The notes: generated by a model from the sequence alone, not told the origin. A stretch of 64,000 nucleotides of DNA from BP-133 sp040756995 (GCA_040756995.1 JBFLYK010000004.1:176865-240864); one strand, 5' to 3'; positions 23,443 through 33,167 are shown, counted from the stretch's first letter. Program-made: numbers and translations.

Positions 23443-24627
23443 TCAGCGCAGCACGGTCGGAAGGGAGCCGAGCGCCCGCGTGATGTTGTTGAGGCGCCGG
23501 ACGGGCTCGCCGCACTCGAGGACCGTCGCCTGCCGGGCGAGGGCCGTGAGGAGGGCGGTGCCCTGGGCCCGGGCCAGCGGCGCGCCGACACAGAGGTGGA
23601 TGCCCGATCCGAACGCCAGGTGATCCTGGGCGTGGCGGCCGATGTCGAACCGGTCGGGATCGTCGTAGTGCCGCTCGTCGCGGTTGGCGGCACCGAGGAG
23701 GATCGCCACCCGCGCCCCGGCCGGGATCTCGACACCGTCGACCTCGGCGCCGTTGCGGCAGACCCGGGACCAGATGTTGATGGGCGACTCGAGCCGCACT
23801 CCTTCGTTGAAGGCGGCCAGGGCGAGCGTGGGGTCCTTCCGGAGGCGTTCCCACTGCTCCTGGTGGGTGGCCAGCAGCCAGATCGTGCTGCCCAGCCCGC
23901 TGATCGTCGTGTCGAACCCGGGACCGAGGTAGTTGAAGATCAGGTTCCCCGACGTGTTCGGCGGGGCCAGACCGCGCTCTTCGGCTTCGAAGAGGTCCCA
24001 GCCCATCCCGCCGGGGACCATGTCGGCTTTGGTTAACGAGTGGGCGAGCTGCAGCAGTTCGACGGCACCGGGGAACGACATCCGAAGGTGGTCGTTTTCC
24101 GGCCCGATGATGTTGAAGATGTCATGGCCGCCCTTGCCGAAGCGTTCGAGCACCTCACCGGAGATCCCGACCAGCTCGCCGACCGACTCCACCACGAAGC
24201 GCTGGGCGATCTCGGGGACGGCGTCGAAGGAGCCCCGCTCGAGCAGCTCGGCCACGAGCCGGTCGGCCTTCTCCTGGAGGCGGTCGGCCAGGCCCCGGAT
24301 CTCCGACAGCTTGAGCCGCTGCAGCATCGCGCCGCGGAGCTGGGTGTGCTCCGGAGGGTCGGAGGACGGCGCGACGCCGCCGCTGGTGCTGTTCACGAAG
24401 TCGTTGAAGGCGACGCCCTGCGCCGAGGTGAACGTCTCCCAGTCCCGTAACGCCCGCTTCACGTCGGCGTAGCGGCCGATGGCGTAGACACCGTGCTTCG
24501 TGAGCTGCACGGCCGGCCCGGCGTCGCGAATCTGCCGGTAGAGGGGGAACGGATCGTACAGCGACTCGTCCGACCACAGATCGACGTCGAGGCACGGCGC
24601 CGCTGTGCCCATCGGTTCTGGCCCCAT
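23443..24627 (-). CDS. Cytochrome P450 monooxygenase (second)
   Basis: About 394 residues. The haem loop is FGSGIHLCVGAPLARAQ, the I-helix motif LGPGFDTTISGLG and ExxR is in NEGVRLESP. The start is uncertain between ATG 24627 and ATG 24612; both lie just after the aldehyde dehydrogenase stop and neither has a strong ribosome site. The substrate-contact N-terminal region differs from the P450 at 18.8-20.0 kb, so the two probably act on different positions or intermediates. Confidence 0.88.
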   Translation of the reverse strand: MGPEPMGTAAPCLDVDLWSDESLYDPFPLYRQIRDAGPAVQLTKHGVYAIGRYADVKRALRDWETFTSAQGVAFNDFVNSTSGGVAPSSDPPEHTQLRGAMLQRLKLSEIRGLADRLQEKADRLVAELLERGSFDAVPEIAQRFVVESVGELVGISGEVLERFGKGGHDIFNIIGPENDHLRMSFPGAVELLQLAHSLTKADMVPGGMGWDLFEAEERGLAPPNTSGNLIFNYLGPGFDTTISGLGSTIWLLATHQEQWERLRKDPTLALAAFNEGVRLESPINIWSRVCRNGAEVDGVEIPAGARVAILLGAANRDERHYDDPDRFDIGRHAQDHLAFGSGIHLCVGAPLARAQGTALLTALARQATVLECGEPVRRLNNITRALGSLPTVLR

Positions 24628-24631
24628 CGGT

Positions 24632-26095
24632 TCAGAAGGACCCGCGCCGGACGGCAATGTTCTTGATCTCGGCGAAGAAGTCAAAGCTCCACCTCCCTCC
24701 TTCCCGGCCGACGCCGGAGGTGCGGGCACCGCCGAAGGGCGCTTCGAGGTCCCGCTCGTAGAAGCAGTTGACCCACACCGTTCCGGCGACGACCTGGGTG
24801 GCCAGGCGCTGCGCCCGGTCCTCGTCGGCGGTGAAGATCATCGCCGCCAGGCCGTAGGGCGTTCCGTTGGCCAGCTCGATGAGCTCGGCGTCGCTGCCGA
24901 ACGTCTGGAACGTGAGGACGGGGCCGAACACCTCGGCCTGGACGATCTCGGCGTCGGGTTTCAGGTCGGTGAGGATCGTCGGTTCGAAATAGAGCGGACC
25001 CGCCGGGTGCACGCCGCCGCCGACGATCGGGCGGGCGCCGTCGGCCAGTGCCCGGTCCACGAACCCCTTGACCCGGGCGGCATGTTCGGGATGGATGAGC
25101 GGGCCGACGCGGGTGTCCGGCGAGCGGGGATCGCCGACCTTCATGGCCGGCAGGGCACGCAGGACCCGCTCCAGGAAGTCGTCGGCGACGTCCTCGTGGA
25201 CCAGGAGCCGGGTGCCGGCCACGCAGGCCTGGCCGGCGTGGGCGAACTGCGCGACGGCCAGGCCGGCGGCGAGGTCGAGGTCGGCGTCGTCGAGCACCAT
25301 GAAGGGTGACTTCCCCCCGAGCTCGAAGCTGAGCGGGGTGAGGTTCGGAGCGGAGGCGGCGGTGATCAGCCGGGCCGCCTCCGGCGATCCGGTGAAGCTG
25401 AGCCGGTCGATGCCCGGAGAGGCGGACAGCGCCGCGCCGGCGGTCTCCCCGTAGCCGTGGACCACGTTGAAGACGCCGGCCGGGATCCCGGCGCCGAGGG
25501 CGATCTCGCCCAGCAGCGACAGGCTGAGCGGCGCCCATTCCGGCGGTTTGAGGACGACGGTGTCGCCCGCCGCCAGCGCCGCGGCGACCTTGCCGGCGCC
25601 GAGCATCAGCGGGGCGTTCCAGGGCACGATGAGCGCTGCCACCCCGGCCGGCTCGTACCGGATGTGGTTGTCGACGACCGGCCCCGCGTGAACCTCCCGG
25701 TTGAGCTCGCAGGCCCAGTCGGCGTAGGACCGGATGCCCTGGGCACTGCGGGGAACGAAGATGTGCTCGGCCACCATCGGCAGGGCACCGTTGTCGGCGG
25801 TCTCGACCGTGGCCAGCGCCGCGGCGTGGTCGAGGACGGCGTCCGCGAAGCGACCCAGCGCGGCGCGGCGGCCGTCGGGTCCGAGGTCGGCCCAGGCGGG
25901 GAAGGCTCGCTGGGCCGCCTTCACGGCGGCGGCCACCTCGGCGGGACCGCCGTCGGGGACGTGGCCGAGGAGCCGGCCGTCGATAGGGGATCGGACCTCG
26001 ATCGGGTCGCCCGCCGCGACGCGTTCACCGTCGATGAGGTGCCCGGTGGGAACCGGGACGCCGTCGGCCACGGTGTGTTCCGGGGTGGCGCTCAT
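24632..26095 (-). CDS. Aldehyde dehydrogenase (NAD(P)+)
   Basis: A protein of 487 residues. Catalytic Cys in HAGQACVAGTRLLV, general base Glu in FELGGKSPFMV, oxyanion Asn in LIVPWNAPLMLG, cofactor site LSFTGSPEAA. It would oxidise an aldehyde from P450/SDR chemistry to an acid ready for CoA activation. ATG overlaps the livF stop by 4 bp, so transporter and catabolic enzymes share one transcript. A second, different aldehyde dehydrogenase is encoded at 37.2-38.8 kb. Confidence 0.92.
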   Translation of the reverse strand: MSATPEHTVADGVPVPTGHLIDGERVAAGDPIEVRSPIDGRLLGHVPDGGPAEVAAAVKAAQRAFPAWADLGPDGRRAALGRFADAVLDHAAALATVETADNGALPMVAEHIFVPRSAQGIRSYADWACELNREVHAGPVVDNHIRYEPAGVAALIVPWNAPLMLGAGKVAAALAAGDTVVLKPPEWAPLSLSLLGEIALGAGIPAGVFNVVHGYGETAGAALSASPGIDRLSFTGSPEAARLITAASAPNLTPLSFELGGKSPFMVLDDADLDLAAGLAVAQFAHAGQACVAGTRLLVHEDVADDFLERVLRALPAMKVGDPRSPDTRVGPLIHPEHAARVKGFVDRALADGARPIVGGGVHPAGPLYFEPTILTDLKPDAEIVQAEVFGPVLTFQTFGSDAELIELANGTPYGLAAMIFTADEDRAQRLATQVVAGTVWVNCFYERDLEAPFGGARTSGVGREGGRWSFDFFAEIKNIAVRRGSF

Positions 26096-26787
26096 ACCGC
26101 GATCCCGAGGTAACGGCCGAAGACGTCTTCGTGTTCGAGTTCGCTGGGATCACCGGCGAAGTCGATGGTCCCCCGGGTCAGGACGTAGGCGTAGTCGGCG
26201 ATGGCGAGGACCCGGCTGACGTACTGCTCCACGATCAGCAGCGAGGTGCGCTCCGCTTTGAGCCGTTCGAGGAAGGCGAAGATCTCGTCGACGAGCTTGG
26301 GGGCCAGCCCCATCGACACCTCGTCGAGCAGGATCACCCGGGGGGAGCCGACGTAGGCCCGGGCGAGGGCGACCATCTGCTGTTCGCCTCCGCTCATGGT
26401 GCCCGCCACCTGGTGGAGCCGCTGGCCAAGCTTCGGGAACGCATCGACGGCCCGCTCGAGACCGGCCCGTTCGGTGCCGGGGGCGCTGAAGAGCAGCAGG
26501 TTCTCCCGCACGGTGAGGCTCCGGAAGATGCCCCGCCCTTCGGGAACGTGGCAGACCCCCTGGGCAGCGGACTGGTACGAGGGCTGACCCGTCACCACCG
26601 TGCCGTCGAGCGTGACCCGGCCCCGGCGGGGCGGCAGCAGACCCGACGCCACCCGCAGCAGGGTCGTCTTGCCCGCCCCGTTGGGGCCGACGAGGGCCGC
26701 CACCGACCCCTCCGGAACCGCCAGTGAGACGTCACGGAGGACGGTGCTCGCTCCGTAGCCGGCGGTGACATGTTCGATGCGGAACAT
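26092..26787 (-). CDS. livF: Liv-type ABC importer ATPase, LivF-like
   Basis: A protein of 231 residues. Walker A GPNGAGKTTLLR, signature MSGGEQQMVALARA, Walker B VILLDEVSMGLAP, and the LivF-type C-terminus. It pairs with the LivG-like ATPase on the fused permease. Its start overlaps the livG stop by one base (TGATG). Confidence 0.92.
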   Translation of the reverse strand: MFRIEHVTAGYGASTVLRDVSLAVPEGSVAALVGPNGAGKTTLLRVASGLLPPRRGRVTLDGTVVTGQPSYQSAAQGVCHVPEGRGIFRSLTVRENLLLFSAPGTERAGLERAVDAFPKLGQRLHQVAGTMSGGEQQMVALARAYVGSPRVILLDEVSMGLAPKLVDEIFAFLERLKAERTSLLIVEQYVSRVLAIADYAYVLTRGTIDFAGDPSELEHEDVFGRYLGIAV

Positions 26788-27575
26788 CAGATCGCCTCCT
26801 CGAGGGCTTCGGAGCCGAGGTAGGCGGCGCGGACGATCTCGCTGGCCTGGGTCTCCGCCGGGGTTCCTTGGAAGATGAGCGTCCCGAAGTCGACCACGTA
26901 GAGGTACTCGCAGATGGCCATGACGAGCACCATGTCGTGCTCCACCAGCAGGATCCCGGTCCCGCGGTCGGTGATTTGACGCAGAATCCGGCCGAATCCG
27001 TCGGTCTCGGCGGTGTCAAGACCAGACGACGGCTCGTCGAGGAGCAGCAGCGGGTAGCCGCCGGCGACGACCCGGGCCAGTTCGACGAGGCGCCGCCGGC
27101 CGGTGGAGAGGAGGCCGACCGTCCGGTTCCGATCGCCTTCCAGCCCGCACAGCGCGAGGGCGTCATCGACCGCTTCGGTAATCTGCTGACGTTGTCGGGC
27201 CGTCGATGCCAGGTGACGGAGCGGATGATCGCCGGCCAGACCCGATTCCACGCCGAGCGCCACGTTCTCGGCCACCGACATCGACTCGCACAGTTCGAGC
27301 CGCTGGAACGTCCGGCCGAGGCCCCGCCGGGCCCGGGCCGCCGGCCGCATCCGGGTGACGTCCCGTCCGAAGAGAGTGACGGTGCCGGCGTTCGGCTGCA
27401 GCAATCCGCTGCACGTATTGAAGATCGTCGTCTTGCCGGCGCCGTTCGGCCCGATCAGGCCGGTGATCCGCCCGGGCGGAGCGGACAGGCTCACGCCGTC
27501 GACGGCGGTGTCCCCGCCGAAGCGGACGGTGATGTCCCGGATTTCGAGGCCCGGAGCCATACTCACCGCGCTCAT
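26787..27575 (-). CDS. livG: Liv-type ABC importer ATPase, LivG-like
   Basis: A protein of 262 residues. Walker A GPNGAGKTTIFNT, signature LLSTGRRRLVELARVVA (a slightly altered LSGGQ), and Walker B LLLLDEPSSGLD. The LivG-type insert FGRDVTRMRPAARARRGLGR is present. ATG 27575 overlaps the permease stop by 4 bp; the longer open frame is ignored. The solute is set by the binding protein at 31.6-33.1 kb and need not be an amino acid. Confidence 0.9.
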   Translation of the reverse strand: MSAVSMAPGLEIRDITVRFGGDTAVDGVSLSAPPGRITGLIGPNGAGKTTIFNTCSGLLQPNAGTVTLFGRDVTRMRPAARARRGLGRTFQRLELCESMSVAENVALGVESGLAGDHPLRHLASTARQRQQITEAVDDALALCGLEGDRNRTVGLLSTGRRRLVELARVVAGGYPLLLLDEPSSGLDTAETDGFGRILRQITDRGTGILLVEHDMVLVMAICEYLYVVDFGTLIFQGTPAETQASEIVRAAYLGSEALEEAI

Positions 27576-29479
27576 GACGCCACCGGAGCCGCCCAGCGGC
27601 GGGTCTGCAGCGGGCTGCGGGACTTCTCCTCCCGCTCCCGGCCGGCAAGCCAGCCCGACAGGTCCGTCTCGGCCGACAGGACCGCGACCAGCGCTCCGGC
27701 GCCGAAGATCAGCGTCTGCCATTCGACCGTCAGGCCGCCCAGGTAGCCGGGCGCGACGACAAGCAGGAATCCGGCCAGGAAGGCGGACGGGACCAGCCCG
27801 GCTCCGCTCACCATCACCAGCAATCCGAGCCAGGTGAGCGAATCAAACGGCCCGAATCCGGCGCCCCGGGTCACCGCCTGGACGTTGACGAGGTAGAGCG
27901 ATCCGGCGATGCCGGCCAGGAACGCCGACACGCAGAACACGAGCACCTTGGTGACGTTCACGCCGAGGCCGTTGGTCGTGAGCGACAGCGGCGAGTCGGC
28001 CAGGGCCCGGAGCAGCCGACCCAGCCGGCAGCGGGTCACCACCGTGACGAGCAGCACCGCGGCCAGGGCCACGGCCAGCGTGACGAAATACATCGTCTGG
28101 TCGTTGCGGGCGTCGAGCGAGCCCAGCCTGGGGCGGGCCCCAAAGGCGTGATCATGGGTGCCCCACATGATCCAGGTGCCGAACAAGACGTTCTGCATGA
28201 GCACGCCGAAGCCGAACGTGACGAGCGCCAGGTAGATCCCCGACACCCGGATGGCGGGCAGGGCGAGGATCACGCCGAGCGGCACCGTGACCAGGCCGGC
28301 CCCGACGACGGCCACCAACCAGGGCAGGTGTAGGTCGTGAGTCAGGTGGAAGAACGTCGTGGCGCCGAGAGCGAAGAACGCCGCATGGCATAGCGACAGC
28401 TGACCCGAGACGCGGACCACGAGCCCGAGGGAGAGGAACATGATCGTGTAGCTGAGCGCCGTGGAATACAGCGTGAGCCGCTGGGCGGCGAAGGCCGGCA
28501 CCGCCAGCAGGACGGCCACGCCGGTGACAGCGCCGGCGACGCTCCAGCGCGGGGACAGCCTGAGCCGGCGCTCCCGGACGATGGCGGTGCTCCGCCCGAT
28601 GTGGCCCGGCAGGTGGCGGGCGGGGGTCACTAGGAGCGCCACGATGAGCACGAGGAAGGGGATGGCCGGCGGGACGCCGTTGAGGGGCGGATCGGTGAAG
28701 ACCTTCGTCGACAGCGACTCGAGGAGGCCGATCACCAACCCGCCCATGAAGGTCAGCGGCAGGCGAGCGAAGCGCCCGATGGCCACGGCTCCGAAGGAGT
28801 ACACGACCAGGAGGATGAGCAGGGTGGCGTCGAGCCCGACCTTCGGCGCCAGCAGGATGCCCGAGAGCGTGGCGAAGGTGCAGCCGAGGGACCACGAGAC
28901 CCGCCGCATCCGGATCGGGTTGGTGGCGGCCAGGCCGAGGAGTTCGGCGTTGTCGACCACGGCCCGCATGGCGATGCCGGTCCGGGTGAAGCGCAGCACG
29001 GCGTAGAGGGCCAGTGCGGCGGCGAGCGATGCGCCGAATGTCACGACCTGGGCCCAGCGGACGAAGACGGTCGAGACGGTGAAGCCGCCGGGGACCACGT
29101 CGGCCAGGAAGTCGGGGAAGGGCCGGTTGACCGGACCGAACTTGACGAACAGTGCCCCGAGGATGAGGAGGAGGAGCCCGACGGTCCCGACGACGATGGT
29201 GGCCAGCTGCTTGCGGACGAGCTGGCGCATGACCGCCTCGACGGCGATGCCCATGACCGGCCCGCAGATGACGAGGGACAGGGCCATGGCAGCCGGCCAT
29301 GGCCAGCCGTTGATCACGTGGAGCTGGTAGTAGAGGTAGGCCCCGGCGGCGGCGATCGCGCCGTGGGCCAGATTGAAGACGCCGGAGGTGCGGTAGGTCA
29401 GCACGAGGCCGAGGGCGGCCAGCCCATAGACGGCGCCGGTCGTGAGACCGACGACGAGGAACGGCAGGTACTCGCTCAT
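27572..29479 (-). CDS. Fused LivH-LivM permease of the ABC importer
   Basis: A protein of 635 residues. The first half (to about 290) is LivH-like: TTGAVYGLAALGLVLTYRTS, NLAHGAIAAAGAYLYY. The second half is LivM-like: LYSTALSYTIMFLSLGLVVRVSG, SLCHAAFFALGATTFF, LALPAIRVSGIYLALVTFGF. About 16-18 membrane spans are expected. In most bacteria these are two genes; here they are fused in frame, ensuring a 1:1 ratio. ATG 29479 overlaps the preceding gene stop (ATGA). Confidence 0.9.
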   Translation of the reverse strand: MSEYLPFLVVGLTTGAVYGLAALGLVLTYRTSGVFNLAHGAIAAAGAYLYYQLHVINGWPWPAAMALSLVICGPVMGIAVEAVMRQLVRKQLATIVVGTVGLLLLILGALFVKFGPVNRPFPDFLADVVPGGFTVSTVFVRWAQVVTFGASLAAALALYAVLRFTRTGIAMRAVVDNAELLGLAATNPIRMRRVSWSLGCTFATLSGILLAPKVGLDATLLILLVVYSFGAVAIGRFARLPLTFMGGLVIGLLESLSTKVFTDPPLNGVPPAIPFLVLIVALLVTPARHLPGHIGRSTAIVRERRLRLSPRWSVAGAVTGVAVLLAVPAFAAQRLTLYSTALSYTIMFLSLGLVVRVSGQLSLCHAAFFALGATTFFHLTHDLHLPWLVAVVGAGLVTVPLGVILALPAIRVSGIYLALVTFGFGVLMQNVLFGTWIMWGTHDHAFGARPRLGSLDARNDQTMYFVTLAVALAAVLLVTVVTRCRLGRLLRALADSPLSLTTNGLGVNVTKVLVFCVSAFLAGIAGSLYLVNVQAVTRGAGFGPFDSLTWLGLLVMVSGAGLVPSAFLAGFLLVVAPGYLGGLTVEWQTLIFGAGALVAVLSAETDLSGWLAGREREEKSRSPLQTRRWAAPVAS

Positions 29480-29934
29480 GGGGCGCACACTCCACAGGCG
29501 GCGCGGCCCGCGTCGGTGTGCGCTTCCACCGTGTCAGGAGTCGCGTGCTTCCCGGCCGTCAGCGGGCAGCCCGGCCGGTGGTACCACCGCATCGCGACGG
29601 TGGCGACCGGCAGCCACCGTTCGGCGGCGTCGACGTCGACCTCCCGGAACCCGGCGGGACGCAGGCGGGAGACCTCCGCCACCACCCCGCCGGTCCGGCG
29701 GACGATGGCCCGCCGGGCGGCGAGCAGCCACAGCCCGTTCGCTGCGGCCACGAGGACGGCACCGCCGACGGCGACGGTGATCCAGTTCGTCTGGGCGGCG
29801 GTGCGGCCGAGGCCGCTCGCCCGGTGCCAGCTCGCCATGACGGCCAGGATCCCGATCACATTGGTGCAGGCCACCCCGGCGACCTGCGCCCGTCCCCAGG
29901 GCTCAGCCGGAAACCGGCCCGCGGCAACGCTCAC
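29476..29934 (-). CDS. Small membrane protein with C-terminal Cys-rich tail (unknown)
   Basis: A protein of 152 residues. Two hydrophobic helices (GVACTNVIGILAVMASW and ITVAVGGAVLVAAANGLWLL) precede a soluble end with HRPGCPLTAGK and AACGVCAP, whose Cys residues could hold a metal or a disulfide. The GTG start overlaps the previous stop (GTGA) and its stop overlaps the permease start, so it is translated with the transporter. I do not recognise the family. Confidence 0.6.
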   Translation of the reverse strand: MSVAAGRFPAEPWGRAQVAGVACTNVIGILAVMASWHRASGLGRTAAQTNWITVAVGGAVLVAAANGLWLLAARRAIVRRTGGVVAEVSRLRPAGFREVDVDAAERWLPVATVAMRWYHRPGCPLTAGKHATPDTVEAHTDAGRAACGVCAP

Positions 29935-30269
29935 CGGCCGACCGCCTGGATGACGGAGGCCCGCAGCTCGGCGTTTGGGCTCGTCTCCCGCTGCTGGAGG
30001 GCGGCGGTGTTCTGTTCGAGGCCGTCGTCGAGGTCGTCGAGCTTGCGCCATTCGTCGCGCAGGTCGGCCGACAGCCACATGGTCGTGCCGATGGCCACCA
30101 GACACAGGCCGAGGAGGCCACCCGAGATGACGTAGGGGATCTGCTCGGCCGGGAACCCGGAGCGGCTGGCGCCCAGCCAGCCGATGAGCAGCGCCGCCAC
30201 TCCGGCGATGCTCAGCCCGACGCCCAGGACACGATCCCACTGGCTCCGCAGGAGCTGGGTGAACGTCAT
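29931..30269 (-). CDS. Small membrane protein with helical soluble tail (unknown)
   Basis: A protein of 112 residues. Two membrane segments (VLGVGLSIAGVAALLIGWLG and VISGGLLGLCLVAIGTTMWL) are followed by a charged, possibly coiled-coil tail (DLRDEWRKLDDLDDGLEQN). It overlaps both neighbours by 4 bp. Its conserved spacing inside the transporter operon suggests an accessory subunit; no family is recognised. Confidence 0.6.
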   Translation of the reverse strand: MTFTQLLRSQWDRVLGVGLSIAGVAALLIGWLGASRSGFPAEQIPYVISGGLLGLCLVAIGTTMWLSADLRDEWRKLDDLDDGLEQNTAALQQRETSPNAELRASVIQAVGR

Positions 30270-31603
30270 GACGATTCCTTGCCTTTCGGGGTGACTCCCA
30301 GGAGCCGCTGCAACTGGGAGATGACGACGCCCACGACACCGGCGGCCAGCACGGCCAGCGACAGACCCGAGGTGTCGAACAGGGGCTGGCCCTTCGTGGC
30401 CGCGGAGGGCACCGCCACGGCGATCGGTGCCCGAGCAGGCTCGGGAGCGGGGGCGTCCCGCAGCGGCTGGGTCGCTCCGGTCACCGCCGGGGCAATGGCG
30501 TCGGTCGTGAACTCCGCACCGATCGGAGCCGGCCCGCCCAACGCCACCGGCAAAGGACTGTCGGGGACGAAAGCCGGAACCGGCGCCATCACGACTTCGG
30601 TGGAGCCGACCGTGGGAGCCGGAGCGGGGTTCTGGTCGACGGCTCCGGTGGCGACCCGGCTCAGGGCGTCCCCTTCGAGGGCCGCCGCCGCCACGCCGAC
30701 CAGGTAGGTGATGCGGCCGTTGTCGCCGGGGAAGGTCTGGACGATCTTCACCGCCGGCGCCACCACGGTGGTTCCCGTGATCTCCTTCGGCGTGATCTCG
30801 ACCGTGAGGTGGGCCTGTTCGAGGGCCTTGGCCACCGGTTCGCCGGAGGGCAGTGGCGTCGTGCTGTCGGCAACGGTGAGGCCGGAAGCATCGACCTTCA
30901 CCGGAACGCCCTCGACCGCCGCGCCGGTGACCGAGATCTGCCCGTCCCGATCGACGGAACCGTCGGAACGCAGGACGGCCCGGGCCGTCGAGACGACTTC
31001 TCCCAACCGGAACGGCCCGACGGCGAAGCTGCTGACGCGCGACTCCGCCTGCGCGGTGACTGTCTCCGCCGTCGACTCCACCGTGGCGACCGACCGGGCG
31101 AAGCCGCCCGACCCGGACGCCGATCCGAACCCTGAAATTGCTTTGGACGACGACGACAGCGCGTCACTCGCCGCGTCCAGGGTCTGGCCGGGGCCGGTCA
31201 TCTCACCGTGTGGCGCCAGCGGGTGTTTGGACTCGACGTAGAACGGATAGCCGGGGACGGCCGGGACATCGAGCATCGGGAAGCTGCCCTTCAGCGATCC
31301 GGTGAGCAGTCCGGGCCCGGACAGCGGAATCTCGCCGGGATACGGGTGGGAGGCGAAGGCGGTGCTGTTGCCCAGCGAATCCACGTGGGCCTGGGCCGTC
31401 GGCCCTCCCCCGTCGATGGGATTCCGGGCCGCCGAGTTGGGGACATCGAAAGTCATCCGCATCCCGTTGCCGCTGGCCGTGCCGGAGAAGCCGGCGCCGT
31501 ACCCGGCGTCGGCCGCGGCGTCGGCCCGACCACCGCCCGTCGCCGCGATCCCCAGCCCGGCGGTGAGGATCAGAGGCAGAAGAAGTCGCCGGCGTTCAGC
31601 CAC
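30266..31603 (-). CDS. Exported, C-terminally membrane-anchored protein of unknown function in the transporter operon
   Basis: About 445 residues. The GTG at 31603 follows AAGGGGGG and gives a signal peptide (RRRLLLPLILTAGLGIAATG). The mature part is Gly/Ser/Ala/Pro-rich with a repeated-beta look. A Pro/Ala stalk leads to a C-terminal membrane helix (SGLSLAVLAAGVVGVVISQL) and a basic end, so it is probably tethered on the outer face of the membrane. Its first 34 bases overlap the end of the solute-binding gene. Not recognised; a surface partner that delivers a hydrophobic solute to the importer is conceivable. Confidence 0.6.
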   Translation of the reverse strand: MAERRRLLLPLILTAGLGIAATGGGRADAAADAGYGAGFSGTASGNGMRMTFDVPNSAARNPIDGGGPTAQAHVDSLGNSTAFASHPYPGEIPLSGPGLLTGSLKGSFPMLDVPAVPGYPFYVESKHPLAPHGEMTGPGQTLDAASDALSSSSKAISGFGSASGSGGFARSVATVESTAETVTAQAESRVSSFAVGPFRLGEVVSTARAVLRSDGSVDRDGQISVTGAAVEGVPVKVDASGLTVADSTTPLPSGEPVAKALEQAHLTVEITPKEITGTTVVAPAVKIVQTFPGDNGRITYLVGVAAAALEGDALSRVATGAVDQNPAPAPTVGSTEVVMAPVPAFVPDSPLPVALGGPAPIGAEFTTDAIAPAVTGATQPLRDAPAPEPARAPIAVAVPSAATKGQPLFDTSGLSLAVLAAGVVGVVISQLQRLLGVTPKGKESS

Positions 31604-33144
31604 TTTCCCCCCTTGATGACGACGGGCCAACCGCACGCCTTGCGCTCGGCCTTCTGGCCTCGTGTGGAGTTCAACGGGTAGGTCAGCCCGCCCAGGCGTT
31701 CGTTGCGCAGGCTGTAGAGACCGTCGAGGATTCCGGCGCTGGTGATCGGACCGAGGGGAAGCGACCGGACCGCCGCCTCGAGGTGTTCCCCGATGGCCCA
31801 ACCCGTGATGGATCCGGCGTCGGCTGGCACTTCCGGCGCGTAGCGCCGCAAGCTGGCCTGGAATTCCGCCACGGCCGGGATGCTGGTGTCGAACCAGGGC
31901 GCGACGGCCTCGGCGACGATGACCCCTTCCATGGCGGGATCGCCGGCGAAGTCGAGCGTGGCCTGGATGCCCGTCACTCCCTGGATCGCGTCCAGGCCGA
32001 CGCTCTGGCAGTTCTTCGCCAGGCGCCTCTGGCCTTCGGCCGTGAAGGTACCGAGGAGCAGCTGAGCGCCGGCGTTGCGGGCGGCCAGACACACCGCGGT
32101 GAAGTCAGGCTGCGTGATCGACGCCTTGCCCTTGTACACGACCTCGAGTCCCGACTTGGCCGCACCATCGAGGAAGCCCTTCTCGGCGATCGTGCAGGGG
32201 CTGCCCTCCGTGCAGCTGATGACCGCGAGCTTCTTCCGGTCGGCCGGGGCCGCCCGGGCCATGGCCCCGACGGTCATGGCGAAGATCTCATGGCCGGTCG
32301 ACTGCGTGGGGAAGTAGAACGGCGAGTCGTAGAAGAAGTCACCCGCCCCTTCGTTGCCGATGACGGGGATCTGCTTCGACTCGACGTACCCCACGCTGGC
32401 TGCACCGGCCAGGGGCGACGCGTCATAGGTGAATGCGACGACCTTTTCCTGCTCGGCCATCTGCTTGTGGAGCGCTTGGTTGCGGGCCGGGTCGAATCCG
32501 TCGTCGGCCCACAACAGCTTCACCGGATGGCAGGCCAGTCCGCCCCGGGCATTCGTGGCTGCGACCCAGGCCTGCAGCCCCCGCAGTCCGGGCACGATGA
32601 TCGCGCCGAGGACCCCGGAGAACACACCGATCGAGGCGATCTTCACCGGAGTCTGCGCCTCGGGCGGACATCCCGCAGGAGGAGCGCCGGACGTCGCTGT
32701 CTGACTGCCCGGCGTTCCCGCAGCCGCAGGTTGGGACCCCTTGTCGGCAACCGCCTTGCCGGCGCCAGTCGCGCTCGGCTTCGGACCGCCGGCGCCGGGC
32801 GACGCGGCGACGCTCGACCGCGCTGTTGCGGAGTTCGGGGACGAGCCGCCGGCCGCCGGGGAGGCCGACGGAACAGCAACGCCGGCGCCGGCGGCGTCGA
32901 CCGGCACGGCGGCGCCCGACTCGACCGTCGGTACCGCGCCGGTGGACGTGCCGGCCACGGCGGGCAGTCCGTCCGGCGCGGAGACGGGTCCGTCCGTCGC
33001 CGCCGCGGAAAGTCCGGCGTCCGCCCTGATCTGGCTGTGCGACAGCCTCGAACCGCAACCGGCGGCCGAGAGCGTGATCAACAGGCCACAGACGGTCGCC
33101 AGCGCTTTGCGCCGGGCCTTCGGTTTCGGCGTCTGAGGTGTCAT
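31570..33144 (-). CDS. ABC solute-binding lipoprotein of the Liv-like importer
   Basis: About 524 residues. ATG 33144 follows AAAGGGGGCAAGG. The signal ends in LSAAGCGS, a proper lipobox. A Ser/Ala/Pro-rich tether of about 130 residues precedes a type-I binding fold: VKIASIGVFSGVLGAIIVPG, LACHPVKLLWADDGFDPA, and ADRKKLAVISCTEGSPC. Several Cys could form disulfides. It has the same architecture as the orphan binding protein at 12.3-13.9 kb. Its position before all transporter genes marks it as the receptor for this importer. Confidence 0.85.
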   Translation of the reverse strand: MTPQTPKPKARRKALATVCGLLITLSAAGCGSRLSHSQIRADAGLSAAATDGPVSAPDGLPAVAGTSTGAVPTVESGAAVPVDAAGAGVAVPSASPAAGGSSPNSATARSSVAASPGAGGPKPSATGAGKAVADKGSQPAAAGTPGSQTATSGAPPAGCPPEAQTPVKIASIGVFSGVLGAIIVPGLRGLQAWVAATNARGGLACHPVKLLWADDGFDPARNQALHKQMAEQEKVVAFTYDASPLAGAASVGYVESKQIPVIGNEGAGDFFYDSPFYFPTQSTGHEIFAMTVGAMARAAPADRKKLAVISCTEGSPCTIAEKGFLDGAAKSGLEVVYKGKASITQPDFTAVCLAARNAGAQLLLGTFTAEGQRRLAKNCQSVGLDAIQGVTGIQATLDFAGDPAMEGVIVAEAVAPWFDTSIPAVAEFQASLRRYAPEVPADAGSITGWAIGEHLEAAVRSLPLGPITSAGILDGLYSLRNERLGGLTYPLNSTRGQKAERKACGWPVVIKGGKWLNAGDFFCL

Positions 33145-33167
33145 CGCTGCCTTGCCCCCTTTCCGGA

